A DNA stretch of 64,000 bases from Mesoplasma entomophilum. GTDB taxonomy: Bacteria; Bacillota_I; Bacilli_A; Mycoplasmatales; Mycoplasmataceae. A program made the position numbers and the translations under genes. The notes beneath the pieces are model-generated. The model was not told the DNA's origin, did no database searches, and saw only the letters and a list, made by a program, of their open reading frames with translations. Shown piece after piece: positions 36,631 through 48,378 of this stretch. Location: NCBI RefSeq assembly GCF_002804125.1, contig NZ_CP024966.1, positions 783,967-847,966 on the forward strand, read 5' to 3'. How positions within the stretch are numbered: position 1 is the first letter of the stretch; each line of letters opens with the position of its first letter.

Positions 36631-36695
36631 GTTGTTAAAAACTTATTTATGATTATTGACGGCTTATCGTGAATTGTTATATTTGACTTCTTCAT
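36624..36695 (-). CDS. Putative 23-residue leader peptide upstream of uraA
   Basis: ATG after a strong GGAGG with 5-base spacing, ending in TAA. Peptide MKKSNITIHDKPSII then INKFLTTK. The stop codon is inside the 5' arm of the terminator-like hairpin, so ribosomes finishing this ORF would cover the hairpin. A TATAAT lies 28 bases upstream of the ATG. It does not resemble any protein family I know; it could also be a chance ORF. Confidence 0.45.
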   Translation of the reverse strand: MKKSNITIHDKPSIIINKFLTTK

Positions 36696-36722
36696 AATAA
36701 CCTCCAATAAATCCTAAAATTT

Positions 36723-36751
36723 ATTATAGGTTATTTAAATAAAAAAATCTA
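36723..36751 (-). promoter_or_regulatory. Candidate promoter for the leader ORF and uraA
   Basis: Minus strand TAGATT (36746-36751), 17 bases, TATAAT (36723-36728). The -35 overlaps the stop codon of the metallopeptidase gene. Confidence 0.45.
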
Positions 36752-37441
36752 TATTCCTGTTGAATTTAATTGAGTTTGTAATTCCTTATAGTTTGGACAG
36801 TATCTTTCAACAAAGTGTCAAAACTCTTTTGAATGATTTGGATGCAAGATATGAGTTAATTCATGAATGATAACATAACTGATAATTTCATCATTAAAAT
36901 GTAGTAATTTAGTATTATAGGCAATCTTCAGTTCTTTTGGTAAACAATATCCTCATTTAGCTTTCATTAATTTAACATTAACATTTCTAAATTGAACATT
37001 CATTTTTAAACTTCAATCTATTGTTCTTGATATAAATCAGTTTTTGTAATGCTTAGCTAATATACTGTAAAGTTTTTTAATTTGTTCTTCGTGATTAAAA
37101 TAATTTTTCATATAAATTTTATTATTTTCAATTTTTGATCTAGTTAAAGTTTCATCTATTATAATTTCTATTTCCTCATCAAATATTTTAACTCATGGTT
37201 TCAATGTATTTAGGTCATATACTGAGGCTATAATATGTTGATTTTGAACAGAAACTATTTTTGAAATATTTTTATAAATAATTTTTTCAACTTCTCAGTC
37301 AGCTGTGTTAAGTGGCGCACTAATTCTCACTTCACCTTGCACAACCCTTAAAATGATGTGTTTTTGTTCTTTATATGTAATAGTATAGTTTAAATTATTG
37401 CCTTGATATGACAAGGTCTTTTTCATTTTTATACTAGACAT
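36749..37441 (-). CDS. YgjP-type zinc metallopeptidase-like protein (DUF45)
   Basis: 230 residues. C-terminal zinc motif [20 protein letters not shown] (HExxH plus a third His). The preceding [18 protein letters not shown] matches the conserved W-G-S-C region of the YgjP/SprT-like family. The start ATG overlaps the ychF stop by eight bases (ATGTCTAG), so translation is coupled; an ATG five codons on is possible. YgjP of E. coli was reported to act on UTP; whether this one is a peptidase is open. Confidence 0.8.
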
Positions 37442-38528
37442 TGAATTTAAAGAAGCAAACATCACCATCTTGCATAATGTAGCCTTTACCTTCAAGACGC
37501 ATTTTGCCAGACTCTTTAACTTTCTTTTCATCACCTAATTCAATTAAATCTTTAACATTATAAATGTCAGCCTTGATGAATCCTCTTTCAAAATCTGTAT
37601 GGATAACTCCTGCACATTGAGGAGCAGTTCAACCTTTTTTGTACTGTCAACTTCTTGCTTCTTGTGGTCCAGCTGTAAAATATGTTTCTAAGTCTAAAGC
37701 CTCATAAGCAGCCTTAATAACTTGTTCTAATCCTGAGTATTTAACACCCAAATCATTTAAAAATTCTGTTTTTTCTTCGGGAGTTGCTTCACTTAAATCT
37801 TCCTCAATTTTTGCACATATTTTGACTACTGAAGCATTGTTTTTAGAAGCAAACTCTTTAACCTGTTTAACATAATCATTGTCATCCATTAATTCATCAT
37901 CATTAACATTAGCGACGTAAATAAAAGTTTTAGCAGTTAAAAATTGAAATCCTTTAAGAATTTTGTTTTCTTCTTCGTTTAATTCTAAAGTGTTTAAAAG
38001 CCTATTTTGTTCTAAGCAAGCTTCGGCTTTTTTTAATACTTCCATTTCAGCTGCAAAAGTTTTATCTCCACCACGAACTTTTGGAGTTATTCTTTCAATA
38101 CGTTTTTTAATGGTTGCTTCATCAGATAACATTAACTCTAAATTAATGATTTCGATATCTCTAATAGGGTCAACACTTCCCTCAACGTGTGTTATATCTT
38201 TATTTTCAAAACATCTAACAACTTCACAAATTGCATCAGTCTCTCTAATGTTAGCTAAAAAAGCATTACCCAAACCTTCACCTTTTGAAGCTCCAGCAAT
38301 TAAACCTGCAATATCAACAAATTCTATTGTCGTAGCTATTTTTTTCTTTGAATTAAATATTTCATTAATTTTATCTAATCTTTCGTCTGGAACTTCAACA
38401 ACACCTACGTTTGGTTCTATTGTTGCAAATGGATAATTCGCTGCTTCTACATTTGAATTTGTTATTGCATTAAATAAAGTTGATTTACCTACATTTGGTA
38501 ATCCTACTATTCCTACTTTTAAACTCAT
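37434..38528 (-). CDS. ychF: Ribosome-binding ATPase YchF/EngD
   Basis: Obg-related P-loop protein that prefers ATP. 364 residues, normal length. G1 [17 protein letters not shown]3 [16 protein letters not shown], and the variant G4 where NKxD is replaced ([10 protein letters not shown]), as expected for YchF. C-terminal TGS domain ends [10 protein letters not shown]. Trp at TGA codons near SWQYKKGW. Located between the DUF951 gene and the YgjP-like gene. Confidence 0.96.
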
Positions 38529-38530
38529 GA

Positions 38531-38728
38531 TTATTCTCCTTCTTTTTTTATTATTTGTTTTATTTGTTTATCTAAAACACTTCTTCTTAATTCTATAAAT
38601 AAATCAAACTTGTCAGTACTTTTAAATTTGTATAGCGCACCAATGCGAATCAGTTCTCATTTTATAGTTCCACTTGGGTGCGATTTTTTAAAGACAACTA
38701 AATTACCAATTTGTAATTCTGTATGCAT
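38531..38728 (-). CDS. DUF951 family small protein
   Basis: 65 residues: MHTELQIGNLVVFKKSHPSG, then TIKWELIRIGALYKFKST. The pattern (V-x-x-KKxHPxG ... W ... RxGA) matches the DUF951 family usually found next to ychF or rsmG in Firmicutes. One TGA Trp. Its ATG overlaps the rsmG stop by one base. Function unknown; an OB-like nucleic-acid binding fold is suggested for the family. Confidence 0.88.
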
Positions 38729-39432
38729 TATTTTTTACCGCTCTCTTTAACTATTTTCGCATATTCTCTTGGATAAAGTTCTGGGGTTGATTTTTCTTTT
38801 TCATAAAATAAATTTATTCTTTCTCCGAAACCTGTATCAGCAAGGGACTGTTTATTAGTTAATTTTATTTTAAGTTTTTGATCAATATTTTTTGAGTTTT
38901 TTATTTCTTCATCAGCTCTTGGCCCTTTTAACAAAATTATTTTTCCTTGAATCTTTAAGAATCTAACGGCTAATTCTAAAATCACATCCAAATATGCAAC
39001 AGCTCTAGAAATTGCTATATCATATTTTTCGTTTTCAATTCTAGCCAATTCTTCTGCTCTTGCGTGTTTTGCTTCAATCTGTTTTAGGTTTAGTTTTTTG
39101 ATTACAATGTTAAGAAAATTTATCTTCTTATTATTTGAGTCAATTAGAGTAATGTCTGTTTCAGGAAAAAATATTTTTAAAACTATTCCTGGGAAACCAG
39201 GCCCTGTTCCAATATCTATAATTTTTTGATTATCAATTTTTGTTTCCTTTGTAAATAATAAGGAATCTAAAAAATGTTTTTCATAAACATCTTCTTCATT
39301 TGTTATTCTTGTTAAATTATATTTTAAGTTTTCTTCAACAAGTATTTTATAATACTCATTTAATTTATCTTTTATTTCTTCTGATGGAACAAAGCCTAAA
39401 TTGTCTTCAAAAATTTTTCAATTATTAAACAT
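38728..39432 (-). CDS. rsmG: 16S rRNA (guanine527-N7)-methyltransferase RsmG
   Basis: 234 residues. SAM site IIDIGTGPGFPGIVLKI, with the conserved N-terminal KYNLTRI and HFLDSLL (the family has NLT..xx and H.xDSL). AISRAVAYLDVIL is the catalytic-side motif. Historically called gidB. The ATG lies after AGGAG. Followed by DUF951 and ychF in one run. Confidence 0.95.
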
Positions 39433-39500
39433 TGTTCACATCTCCTTTTCTTCTTTTAACTTAAATTATTATAGCACATACCTTCTTTTTTGATTGCTAA

Positions 39501-39525
39501 ATAAAAAGGAACATAAGTTCCTTTG
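39501..39525 (-). terminator. Terminator after pgsA
   Basis: Minus strand AAAGGAAC, TTAT, GTTCCTTT then TTATTT; just after the pgsA stop. Confidence 0.85.
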
Positions 39526-39529
39526 TTTA

Positions 39530-40147
39530 CTAAAATAAATTTTTTCTTGCTTTTAAGAAATAATCCAAACCACTATATAAACTGAATGCTACAGCTATAT
39601 ACATTGGAATTAAAATCAATTGTTCTTGTCAAACTTCTATATTAAGAGTAAATGAGCTAAAAAAGAATAAGATTGATAATCCAATCATTTGAAAAACTGT
39701 TTTTAATTTTCCAAAAATTCCTGCTGATAAAGTTATGTTTTTTGAACTCAATATCATTCTAATAAAATCTACAAATATATCTCTTAGAATTAAGACTAAA
39801 GTTACTCAAACAGGTATTATAGAAATACTTGAAGCAAATAAAATTAAAGTTGCATTAACAAGTAATTTGTCTGCTATTGGATCAAAGAATTTCCCAAATT
39901 CTGTAACTTGATTATTCTTTCTAGCTAAGTATCCATCTAAAAAATCTGTGAAACTGGCTACGATAAATACAATACCAGCTAATAGCATTGTTAATGTTAT
40001 ATGGAATGTTGAAGTGCCAGTTCCAATTATAAAACTTTTATCTCAATCACAAATGTTTGATATAACAAGCATAACAACAATAGGAACTAAAAGTAATCTT
40101 ATTAAAGTTAATCAATTAGGTAGATTTAATTTTTGTTTTTGTTTCAT
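39530..40147 (-). CDS. pgsA: CDP-diacylglycerol-glycerol-3-phosphate phosphatidyltransferase
   Basis: Makes phosphatidylglycerol-phosphate, the precursor of PG and cardiolipin. 205 residues with about five membrane segments. CDP-alcohol phosphotransferase motif present as DGYLAR followed by EFGKFFDPIADK, containing all four acidic residues. N-terminal LNLPNWLTLIR is the family start. Its first 32 bases overlap the end of the amino-acid permease gene. Supplies the substrate for the cls product in this window. Confidence 0.95.
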
Positions 40148-41762
40148 TGTTTAATTCTCTAAGTTCTTGGGCTTCTTTGGCTGCCATTCAGTTATTAACT
40201 TTCATGTTTTTATCAATTTCGCCTTCAAATCCATTTTCAAATGGATTTATTTTGAACATTCTTTCTTGTAATAATCATATAACAATTGTCGCTAATAAAG
40301 TAACGATGAAAATAATTGTAAACATCATTCCACCATTTGTTTTTCAATTCATGTCAGATGAATCAATTAATTGAGGTGCTAAGAAAACAATTAATCCACA
40401 TATTGTAAAGAATAAGAATAATGTTGTTGAAATGATTGCTGAAGGTCAAAAGAATTTAACTTTACTTACTTTTACTTTTTGAGTTTTTCTATTTCACATT
40501 GCTGCAATCATTAACATTGATATAACAATAAATATTAGAACTACACAAACTGATGACATTATTCCTACATAGAACGTAGGAGATGTTAAATAAGCAATGT
40601 AAATTACTTTTTGAGTTTCAGGATCAAGGAAATTTATGTTTACATTTGTTGACATACCAGTTCATTTTCCATGAGATGAAAGACTACCTACTAAAATTAA
40701 CGCAACATAAAAAGTTGCTGATATAGCCATTTGTGTAAAAGCTGATTTTTTAAATCCGTTACCGCCTTTTCTTAAATATGTTAATTTCATATTATAATCT
40801 GATAGTAAATTAGACGTTCCAAAATGTGTAAACATATTTATATTTAGTAAGCATATTAAAAACATTATTAAGTAAACAACTGTACTTGCAGCTTTTATTG
40901 ATGTGTTTGATGGATGTTTACTGAAACCTGAAAATACTTGTATTAAAACAGTTTCAACACTTCCATCACCACCTAAAAATAAGGATATAGCCATTAAAAC
41001 ATAAAACATTGTTATGAATGTTAATCCTGAAATAATCGCGATTGGTACAACTTGTTTGTTTTTAGCACTCTTTTGAGTATTGGCTGTAAAAATATAGCCA
41101 TCAAATGAAAAAAGTATAGCTCCCATTCCCCCTAAAAAGTTCATGAAAAGTAAATCTGTTCCACTCTCCATTCCCATTCCATTACCTTTGTGATTTGAAC
41201 CTAATATTGCGATTAAAAATCCTGCAAAAAAAGCTATTATTAAAGGTATAAATTTAATAAACATTGCAAAAAATTGCATCTTTCTTGAAATATTTGCTGA
41301 ATACACATTCACAAAAGCAAATAGTACAAATAGTGAAACTCCCACAAGTATGTAAACACTCAATAAGGTTTTCGGATCTGGAGTTATTCCTGTGAAAGCA
41401 AAAAAGTAGGCAATAGTTAAGCTTACAAATATTGATTGATAAGCTGGCATATAAATAGTTGTATATAATACAGAAACAAATGACGCAAATTTTCTATTTA
41501 TAAATAATTTACATCAGTTGCTTACTGTTCCATTACCTTCTTTTTCGGTTGATTTTGCTATTTCCATAAAAACTACAATTGAAATAACACATACTAGTCC
41601 AATTGTTAGTCATAACACAGTAGCTATTCAAGGACTCTTTGTTTGGCTTATTAGTTCTTGGTTTTTAACATAAATTCCTGAACCAATACAAATTCCTACA
41701 ATAAGTAAAAATAAGTATCAAAATTCATAAACCTTAGAACTTTTATCTCTTTTTTTAAACAT
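40116..41762 (-). CDS. Amino acid permease (APC superfamily)
   Basis: 548 residues, about 12 membrane segments. TM1 motif GICIGSGIYVKN corresponds to the unwound GSGIF-type substrate site of APC carriers; FDGYIFTANTQKSAKNKQVVP is the family's TM6 region. Many TGA Trp codons. Ends in a hydrophilic ~45-residue tail. Substrate unknown. The tail-coding end overlaps pgsA. Confidence 0.88.
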
Positions 41763-41837
41763 TGATTTTTTCTCTTTCTTTTTTAAAGTTAGTTATAAAA
41801 AAATATATCAAAAAAATAGAGGCAAAACAAGTCCAAG

Positions 41838-41865
41838 TAAAAAGACACATATAAATGTGCCTTTA
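41838..41865 (-). terminator. Terminator of the nucleoside salvage operon
   Basis: Minus strand AAAGGCACAT, TTAT, ATGTGTCTTT then TTT; follows deoD by about 15 bases. Confidence 0.8.
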
Positions 41866-41878
41866 AAAGTATTATTTT

Positions 41879-42586
41879 TTAGTTAGATTTAACAGCAACT
41901 TCAAGTGCAATTTCAACCATTTGCATAAAATTGTTTTGTCTTTCTTCGGCTGTTGTAACTTCTTTTGTTACCAAGTTATCAGAAATTGTTAACAAGCATG
42001 CAGCTTGTTTTTTAGCCCTAATTGCATTTGCAAATAGAGCTACAGATTCCATTTCAACAACATCTAAATTGTTTTCTTTTACAAATTCAGTAATATCATC
42101 ATGACGATAAAATACATCAGCTGAGTGAGCTCTACCTGTTAAGGTTTTAATATTTTTTTCTTCTGCTATTTTTTCAATTAATGAATAAAGTTTAGTTCCT
42201 GCTTTAATAACTTTATCATCAATGTTAGCTGCTAGTTTAGCATAGTTACTATCACCGTAAGCTTCTTTTACGTTATAAACATCGTAAACTTTTATTTCTT
42301 TTTTATAACTTCCTGCTGATCCAATTCTAATAATGTTTTCAACATCATAAAAATTAAATAATTCATATGAATAGATTCCAATACTTGGACAACCCATCCC
42401 ACTTCCGGCTATTGTTACTTCTATACCTTTATAAGTTCCGGTGTACATGAACATATTTCTAACTTCATTAACTAATTTAACATTTTCTAAATACGTTTCA
42501 GCAATTTTTTTAGCTCTTAATGGATCCCCTGGCATTAAAACTGTTTTTGCAATTTCTTCTTTTTTTGCACTAATGTGTGGTGTCAT
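41879..42586 (-). CDS. deoD: Purine nucleoside phosphorylase (DeoD type)
   Basis: Phosphorolysis of purine (deoxy)nucleosides to base plus (deoxy)ribose 1-phosphate. 235 residues. MTPHISAKKEEIAKTVLMPGDPLRA and SGMGCPSIGIYSYEL contain the phosphate- and ribose-site motifs; VVEMESVALFANA binds the ribose and SDNL near the C-terminus the base. Last gene of the operon with the BMP-type transporter, so imported purine nucleosides would be cleaved directly. Confidence 0.96.
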   Translation of the reverse strand: MTPHISAKKEEIAKTVLMPGDPLRAKKIAETYLENVKLVNEVRNMFMYTGTYKGIEVTIAGSGMGCPSIGIYSYELFNFYDVENIIRIGSAGSYKKEIKVYDVYNVKEAYGDSNYAKLAANIDDKVIKAGTKLYSLIEKIAEEKNIKTLTGRAHSADVFYRHDDITEFVKENNLDVVEMESVALFANAIRAKKQAACLLTISDNLVTKEVTTAEERQNNFMQMVEIALEVAVKSN

Positions 42587-42614
42587 ATTAATTCCTCTTT
42601 TTTCTAATATTATT

Positions 42615-43514
42615 TTATCTTAAAGTTTTATCAAATGGTATGCCACTTGCCTGAGGCGGTGAAGATCATTTTGAAGCTACTACCATAACAACAATTGACA
42701 TGATAAACGGTAGTGCTCTTGGCAATGAGTTTAGACCTGTTATTTTTTGTCCAATACTAAACATAATTGAAAATATTATTGAAAACATGACAATTAAACT
42801 CACTCTTCATTGACCAATTATCATAATTGCTAATGCAATGAACCCTAATCCTTGAACGCTTCCATTAAAGTTTTGTAATGATTGTGTAATAACAAACATT
42901 GTTCCAGCTAAACCTGAAATTGCGCCTGAAATAGAAATGCATATAAATCTATATTTATTAACTTTAACTCCAGCTGCATCTAAAGCTTGTGGATTTTCAC
43001 CAGCAGCTATATGTCTTGTTCCAACTTTTGTAAAAGTGAAATATAAACCTATGCCAACTGTCACAAATAATGTAAATACGGCATAAAATATAAAATAGTT
43101 AAATGATATCAGCTTAGGGCTAATTGAACCTAAAACAGTTCCACCAGTGCCAAATCCTTGAATATGAACTATAAATAATGCAATTCCTTGAGCAAGTAAA
43201 TTAATTACTGTTCCTGAAATAATTTGATCCGTTTTTAGTTTTAATACCATTAATGTTTGTAATAATGAAAATATCCCAGCAATAACCATTGAAAATATAG
43301 CCCCAATTAATAAATAAAGGATATGTAAATCTTCATAGTTATTTGTTGTTTTTCTAATCATAAAGCAAAATGATACGTATGCTAAGGCACCGATTGTCAT
43401 AAATCCTTCAATACCTAAATTTACAACTCCTGATCTTTCTGAAAACATTCCTGAGATAGCTCCCAATGTAAAAACAACAAAGAAACCTATTGCTAAACTA
43501 AATATTGCTTCCAT
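42615..43514 (-). CDS. Nucleoside ABC transporter permease 2 (BMP-associated)
   Basis: 299 residues, about eight to nine membrane segments. Homologous to the RbsC-like permeases of nucleoside ABC importers: SGVVNLGIEGFMTIGA and AAGENPQALDAAGV are the signature segments (the second is the cytoplasmic coupling helix). Start overlaps the end of the first permease by 17 bases. Works with the ATPase and lipoprotein encoded upstream. Confidence 0.92.
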
Positions 43515-45333
43515 AAAGTTTTACTACCTCCATTTGTTTTTCTAATAAGTCTATTTTTAATTTTCTTATTTTTAATTTTCTAAAAGTTCTAGAAGCTGAT
43601 TTCGTTTCTAGTTTTTTGATTTCGATTTTGTAATTTTGTTTAATATTTTGTAAGTATTTTTTTGCTTCTTGTTTTGTTAAAACAAAATTATTTTTAAATT
43701 CTTTAATTTGTAATTCTTGTTTTTGAATTAAAGAATTGGCTTTTTTTTCTAATTTGTTTTTTTCCTTTAACAATTTTTCAAAATTTTCAGTATTAGTATT
43801 TTTCAATTCTTCATTTATGCTTTGAATTTCTGATTCTATTAAAACTACCTGATCTAAAATAGGAAACGTTGCAGAGTTGTATTTGCCTTCATAAACTTTT
43901 TTTAATCCATTAATTGAGTTTTTATTATACTCTTCTAATGTTTTGTCAATCAATGATTTTTTTTCTATTTTTAAATCTTTTATTTTATTTTTAATTTTTG
44001 AAATTTTGAATGTTTTTGCTTCATTATATTCGTAGCTTAGATTACTTAATTCTTCTTTCAATTTTTCAACATCTGTTGTTGATTTTAAATTTGATTTTAA
44101 TTCTTTTATTTTTGCTTTTTCTGAAGCAAATTCTTTATTCAACAATATCGACCATTTTTCTTTTTTAAGTTCTCTTATTTCTGAATTTAAAATTTGAATC
44201 TCTGATTTAAATTTTGGATTTTTAAATTTGTGAATTATTGTGCAAATATAATTTGTTACATTTATTTTCATTAGTAATAAATACATTGTTGAAAATAAAA
44301 TTATAATTCCAAACAATAAATCTGAAGTTTCTGACGGAAGACCCATATATTGTGGAGAGTTCATTGTTAATTGAATACCATCTTTTAATACTGCTCATAA
44401 TATAGCAATTGGAATTATTCCTAAGAAATTATTAAACGCAACTAATGCTATTGGTATACCATCAAATCCTAATAATGGCATAATGTCATTTGCTACTGAT
44501 ATATTACTTTTTAAACCAAAGTAGTAGAAGAACCCTGCAGCAGATATAAACACCCCTTGTAACGCAGTAACACCTATGATAAATGTATTTGTTTTAATTC
44601 CTGCATACTTAGCTGCTGTTGATTGCATTCCAACAACTTTATATTTATACCCAACTGTTGTAGTTTCACAAACTACAAAAACAATTATTATTGAAGCAAT
44701 TGCAAATACAATTGCAAATACTCATAATTGAGAACCAAAAACTTCAGGTAAGTTAGGGGAATTCAATTGAGTATCAAATTTAATGAACAATACATATTTA
44801 AGTAAGTATCATAAAATTCAGTTGATGACAATTGAAGTTGCTACCTCATGAATGTTGAATAAAACTTTTAATATACCTGTTAGTGAAGAAACTATAGCTC
44901 CTGAAACTATAAATATTAAGAACAGTAAAATACCATATCCACCGGGTAATTTAGAGAAATCTGCTCCTCCTGTTATTGCATTAAGGAATAAATAAGTAAT
45001 CAGTAAACCACCAATTGCTTGACCGCTTCCTCCCATGTTAAATAATTTAATTCTGAAACCTAATGCCAAACCTAGACCTAACAATATAAACACTGCTAGT
45101 AAAATAATTGTGCCTTCTGGCTCTACTGGTGAAGCGAATGGTTTAATTATACTGCTAAAAATAAATCCAAAACCATTCATACCAAAACAATATAGGAAAA
45201 TGATTCCACATAATAAACCAAGAATTATTGATATAAATGAGACTTTAACATACGCTGTTTTTGTTTTAAAAGTTGTTGATTTTATGTAAGCAATTGATTT
45301 TGTTTTAAATTTTCATTGATTAATTTTTTTCAT
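43498..45333 (-). CDS. Nucleoside ABC transporter permease 1 with long coiled-coil tail
   Basis: 611 residues. The first ~360 residues are an RbsC-like permease (NMGGSGQAIGGLLITY; KVVGMQSTAAKYAGIK as the coupling segment). The last ~240 residues are Lys/Glu/Leu/Ile-rich, lack hydrophobic spans and are predicted coiled coil (EIQILNSEIRELKKEK through KLKIRKLKIDLLEKQ). This cytoplasmic tail is absent from ordinary permeases of about 350 residues. Reading is continuous with TGA as Trp, so it is not a frameshift artefact. Role of the tail unknown. Confidence 0.9.
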
Positions 45334-45336
45334 AAA

Positions 45337-46872
45337 TTACTCCATTACTGATGAAACCATCATTTTCCCCACTATTTCTCTTGTTGCTTCCTTACCTGAA
45401 ACTTCACCAACTATTTGACCTGAGTTTAAAACTAAAATACGATCTGATAGCTGTAATATCTCCGATAATTCATACGAAATTAACAAAATTGCTTTTCCTT
45501 CTTCTTTTGCTCTTAAAATCTCAGCATGTATAAATTCAATTGATCCTACATCTAAACCTCTTGTTGGTTGGAAAATAATTATGAAATTATTTTCTCTTGA
45601 TAGTTCTCTACCTATAATCATTTTTTGTTGATTACCACCTGATAGTTGCCTTGCTATCGCAAATCCTGCATCAGCATTTCTAACATCAAATTTACTTATT
45701 ATTTGTTGCGTTTTTGTTTGCATTGCTGTTTTATTAATAAAACCACGTTTACTATATTTTTTTGTTGAAATATCTTGAAGAGCCACGTTTGTTATTAAAT
45801 TAGCATCTAATACTAATCCAAATTTATGTCTATCTTCTGGTATAAATCCCATTTTATGTTCATTATATCTTTTGCTAATTGATTCATTAGTTATGTTCTT
45901 ATCTTTAACATAAACTTTTCCACTTTCAACCTTTACCATTCCGCTGATTGCCTCAGCTAATTCAATTTGACCATTACCTTCAACACCAGCTATACCAAGA
46001 ATTTCTCCTGCTTTAATTGATGTTGAAAAATTTTTTAAACCTAGGACTTTATTATTACTATGTTTTTTTACATTTAAATCTTCAATAACAATTAAGTTTT
46101 CGTTATTATTTGGTTTATGATTATTTTTTATTTCAACTATTTTTCTTCCAACCATTGCTTCTGCTAATTTACTTGCTGAAGTTTTTTTAACATCGTATGT
46201 ACCTACGTATGTACCTTTTCTAATGATTGTAGCTCTATCAGCAACTTCTTTAATTTCCGCCATTTTATGTGTAATTAGAATTATAGTTTTACCCATTGCT
46301 TTTAACTCTTTAATAACTTTTAAAAGGCCCTCAATTTCAATGGGTGTTAAAACTGCTGTTGGCTCATCAAATACCATAATTTCAGCTTTTCTATAAAGGG
46401 TTTTTAATATCTCAACTCTTTGCTTCATACCAACTGAAATATCTTTAACCTTAGCATTTAAATCTACTTCAAGATTGTACTCAGTCATTATTTTAGTTAA
46501 ATCTTCAATTATCTTTTTCTTATTAATAATTTGTTTATATTTAGTTTCTTCTGAACCTAATATTATATTTTTTCAAACTGGAAAAATATCTACTAATTTA
46601 AAATGTTGGTGTACCATACCAATCCCAAGTTTTGTTGCTTTAACTGGTGATGAAATGATTTCTTCTTTCCCATTTACAAATATATTTCCTTCCGTTGGTT
46701 CATATATACCAAAAAGAATTGACATTAATGTTGATTTACCTGCACCATTCTCGCCCATTAAGGCGTGAACTTCACCTTTTTTAACTTCTAGATTAATGTT
46801 CTTGTTAGCAACGATTTTTTTATTGAAAATCATTGAAATATTTTTCATTTCTACAGCGTTGATATTGTTCAT
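45337..46872 (-). CDS. Nucleoside ABC transporter ATP-binding protein (two ATPase domains)
   Basis: 511 residues, RbsA/NupO-like double ABC cassette. First domain: Walker A MGENGAGKSTLM, signature ISVGMKQR, Walker B IMVFDEPT. Second domain: divergent Walker A GVEGNGQIEL, intact LSGGNQQK, and Walker B IIIFQPTRGLD with Glu replaced by Gln, as usual for the second half of this family. GTG-like motif DRHKFGLVLD precedes it. Between lipoprotein and permeases in the operon. Confidence 0.95.
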
Positions 46873-46881
46873 GATTCTCCT

Positions 46882-48261
46882 TTATTCTTTACCTGATTCT
46901 GGCTGAGTCTTTAAATTATCAATAATTGTATTGGCATAATCAGCAACTGGTTCAACAGCAATAATTGTTCCTGAAGAAGGTATTACTCCATTTATATATT
47001 TAGAAAATAATATTTTTGATGCTTCCGTTAGCGCTTGTGGAGTAAAGTATTCTTTAATTTTGATTGCTAATGCATCGTCTAATAAATTGGCACCACCTGA
47101 TGACATAGTTCCATTTACTCAAACATCCATTCCTGTTCAAGATTCTTTTGCTCTAATGTCAATGTCCTCAAAAGTTGATGTACCATCTTCTTTTTTAACT
47201 TCTTTTGTCAATTGAATTTTATCTGAATAGTTTAATGCTACTTTTTCTAAAATTTCCGGGTATTCTTTATTATTCATTCATTCTGGTGTATGAGCTAATG
47301 AAACAATTGTTGAATTTTTTAAATCCTTTTCTGCTGATGTTATAAATCTATTTTCAGCATCTTTACCATATGATTCTGCTTGGTCAGTATCAACACCTAT
47401 AACTTTTCAAGAATTGTCATAACTGATCGCATCTGAGGTTTGAGAACCAGCAACTGGCATTAAAACATTTGGTTTTACAGATTTAGATGTATCTTTCAAG
47501 TTATCTAGTACTAATTTTGATTGTCCAATTAAAAAACTATTTGAAAATCACGTTGTTTCATCTTTTGATTTTGGTCATCCATTTTGAGCTTTTCTAACAG
47601 TTACTTTTGTTGCTATATCTTTGTCAATATTGAAATTTTCTAAAAATTGATCATTTGTTTTTAATTGATTGTAAACATCTATTGAAGCCAAATAACCCAC
47701 TATAAAGTTATCAACTGATGCAGGGTTAGATATTCCTCCAAATGCTCCTAATGATAATGTATTATTAGTATAATTATCATTATTTAGAGAATAAATAATT
47801 GATGCCATCCCTGCATAAAATCCTGAAACATCTCCTCTAAAAACAACACCAATTTCATTATTAGCAGCGCTGTTTGAATCTAAAATTATTGTTGAACCTG
47901 AATTTTCCATTACTTTTGCAGCCTGATGGTCACCTTCTCCTGGCATAGCATGGTGAAACCCTGGAAGTAATAAAGTTTTTGCTTTATTACTCTTAGCTGT
48001 TTTGTAAGCTCTTTTCATAGTTTTTGGTGCAGTTGACTCAGGTTGGATATAACCAATTTTTTGATCTTTACCCAAAATTTCTTTAACAAATTCTGTTCCA
48101 GCTTCATATGCTGATTGATTAAATGATTTATCATCAATCTTACCTGCATCAGTCACTAAATATATTTCACCAAAATGCTTCTCAGTTCCGCAAGAAACAA
48201 CGGTTGTTAAACTCGTGCTTATTATTGTTGTGCTTAACAGTGATAACAATAGTTTTTTCAT
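46882..48261 (-). CDS. BMP-family nucleoside-binding lipoprotein
   Basis: 459 residues. Signal peptide with lipobox TTVVSC, lipid-modified Cys24 followed by Gly. The mature part resembles BmpA/PnrA-type purine nucleoside receptors (LVTDAGKIDDKSFNQSAYEA; VAGSQTSDAI). First gene of the operon, directly downstream of a purine riboswitch. Substrates are therefore expected to be purine (deoxy)nucleosides, especially guanosine types; this is inference from context. Confidence 0.92.
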
Positions 48262-48289
48262 CTTTTCTCCTTCTAAACAAAGAAAAAGA

Positions 48290-48311
48290 GGTTTTTTAGT
48301 ACTAAAAAACC
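48290..48311 (-). terminator. Expression-platform terminator of the purine riboswitch
   Basis: A perfect palindrome GGTTTTTTAGT / ACTAAAAAACC followed on the minus strand by TCTTTTTC, between the aptamer and the lipoprotein gene. A ligand-dependent terminator is expected for this riboswitch class. Confidence 0.75.
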
Positions 48312-48317
48312 CCCGCG

Positions 48318-48378
48318 CTTATAGTCTGAGGATAGGTCCAAAGGCAGGTCGACAACCCATTATGTTGTCATGTATAAG
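48318..48378 (-). promoter_or_regulatory. Purine riboswitch aptamer (guanine / 2'-deoxyguanosine type)
   Basis: Minus strand. P1: CTTATA (48373-48378) with TATAAG (48318-48323). P2: GACAAC / GTTGTC with the 7-base loop ATAATGG. P3: CTTTGGA / TCCTCAG with loop CCTA, giving GG (L2) to CC (L3) kissing pairs. The conserved GACTATA segment closes into P1; its C at the specificity position indicates a guanine-type, not adenine-type, ligand. L2, L3 and the joining region resemble M. florum deoxyguanosine-type variants as I remember them; guanine versus deoxyguanosine cannot be decided. A TATAAT lies at 48403-48408. Confidence 0.85.
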
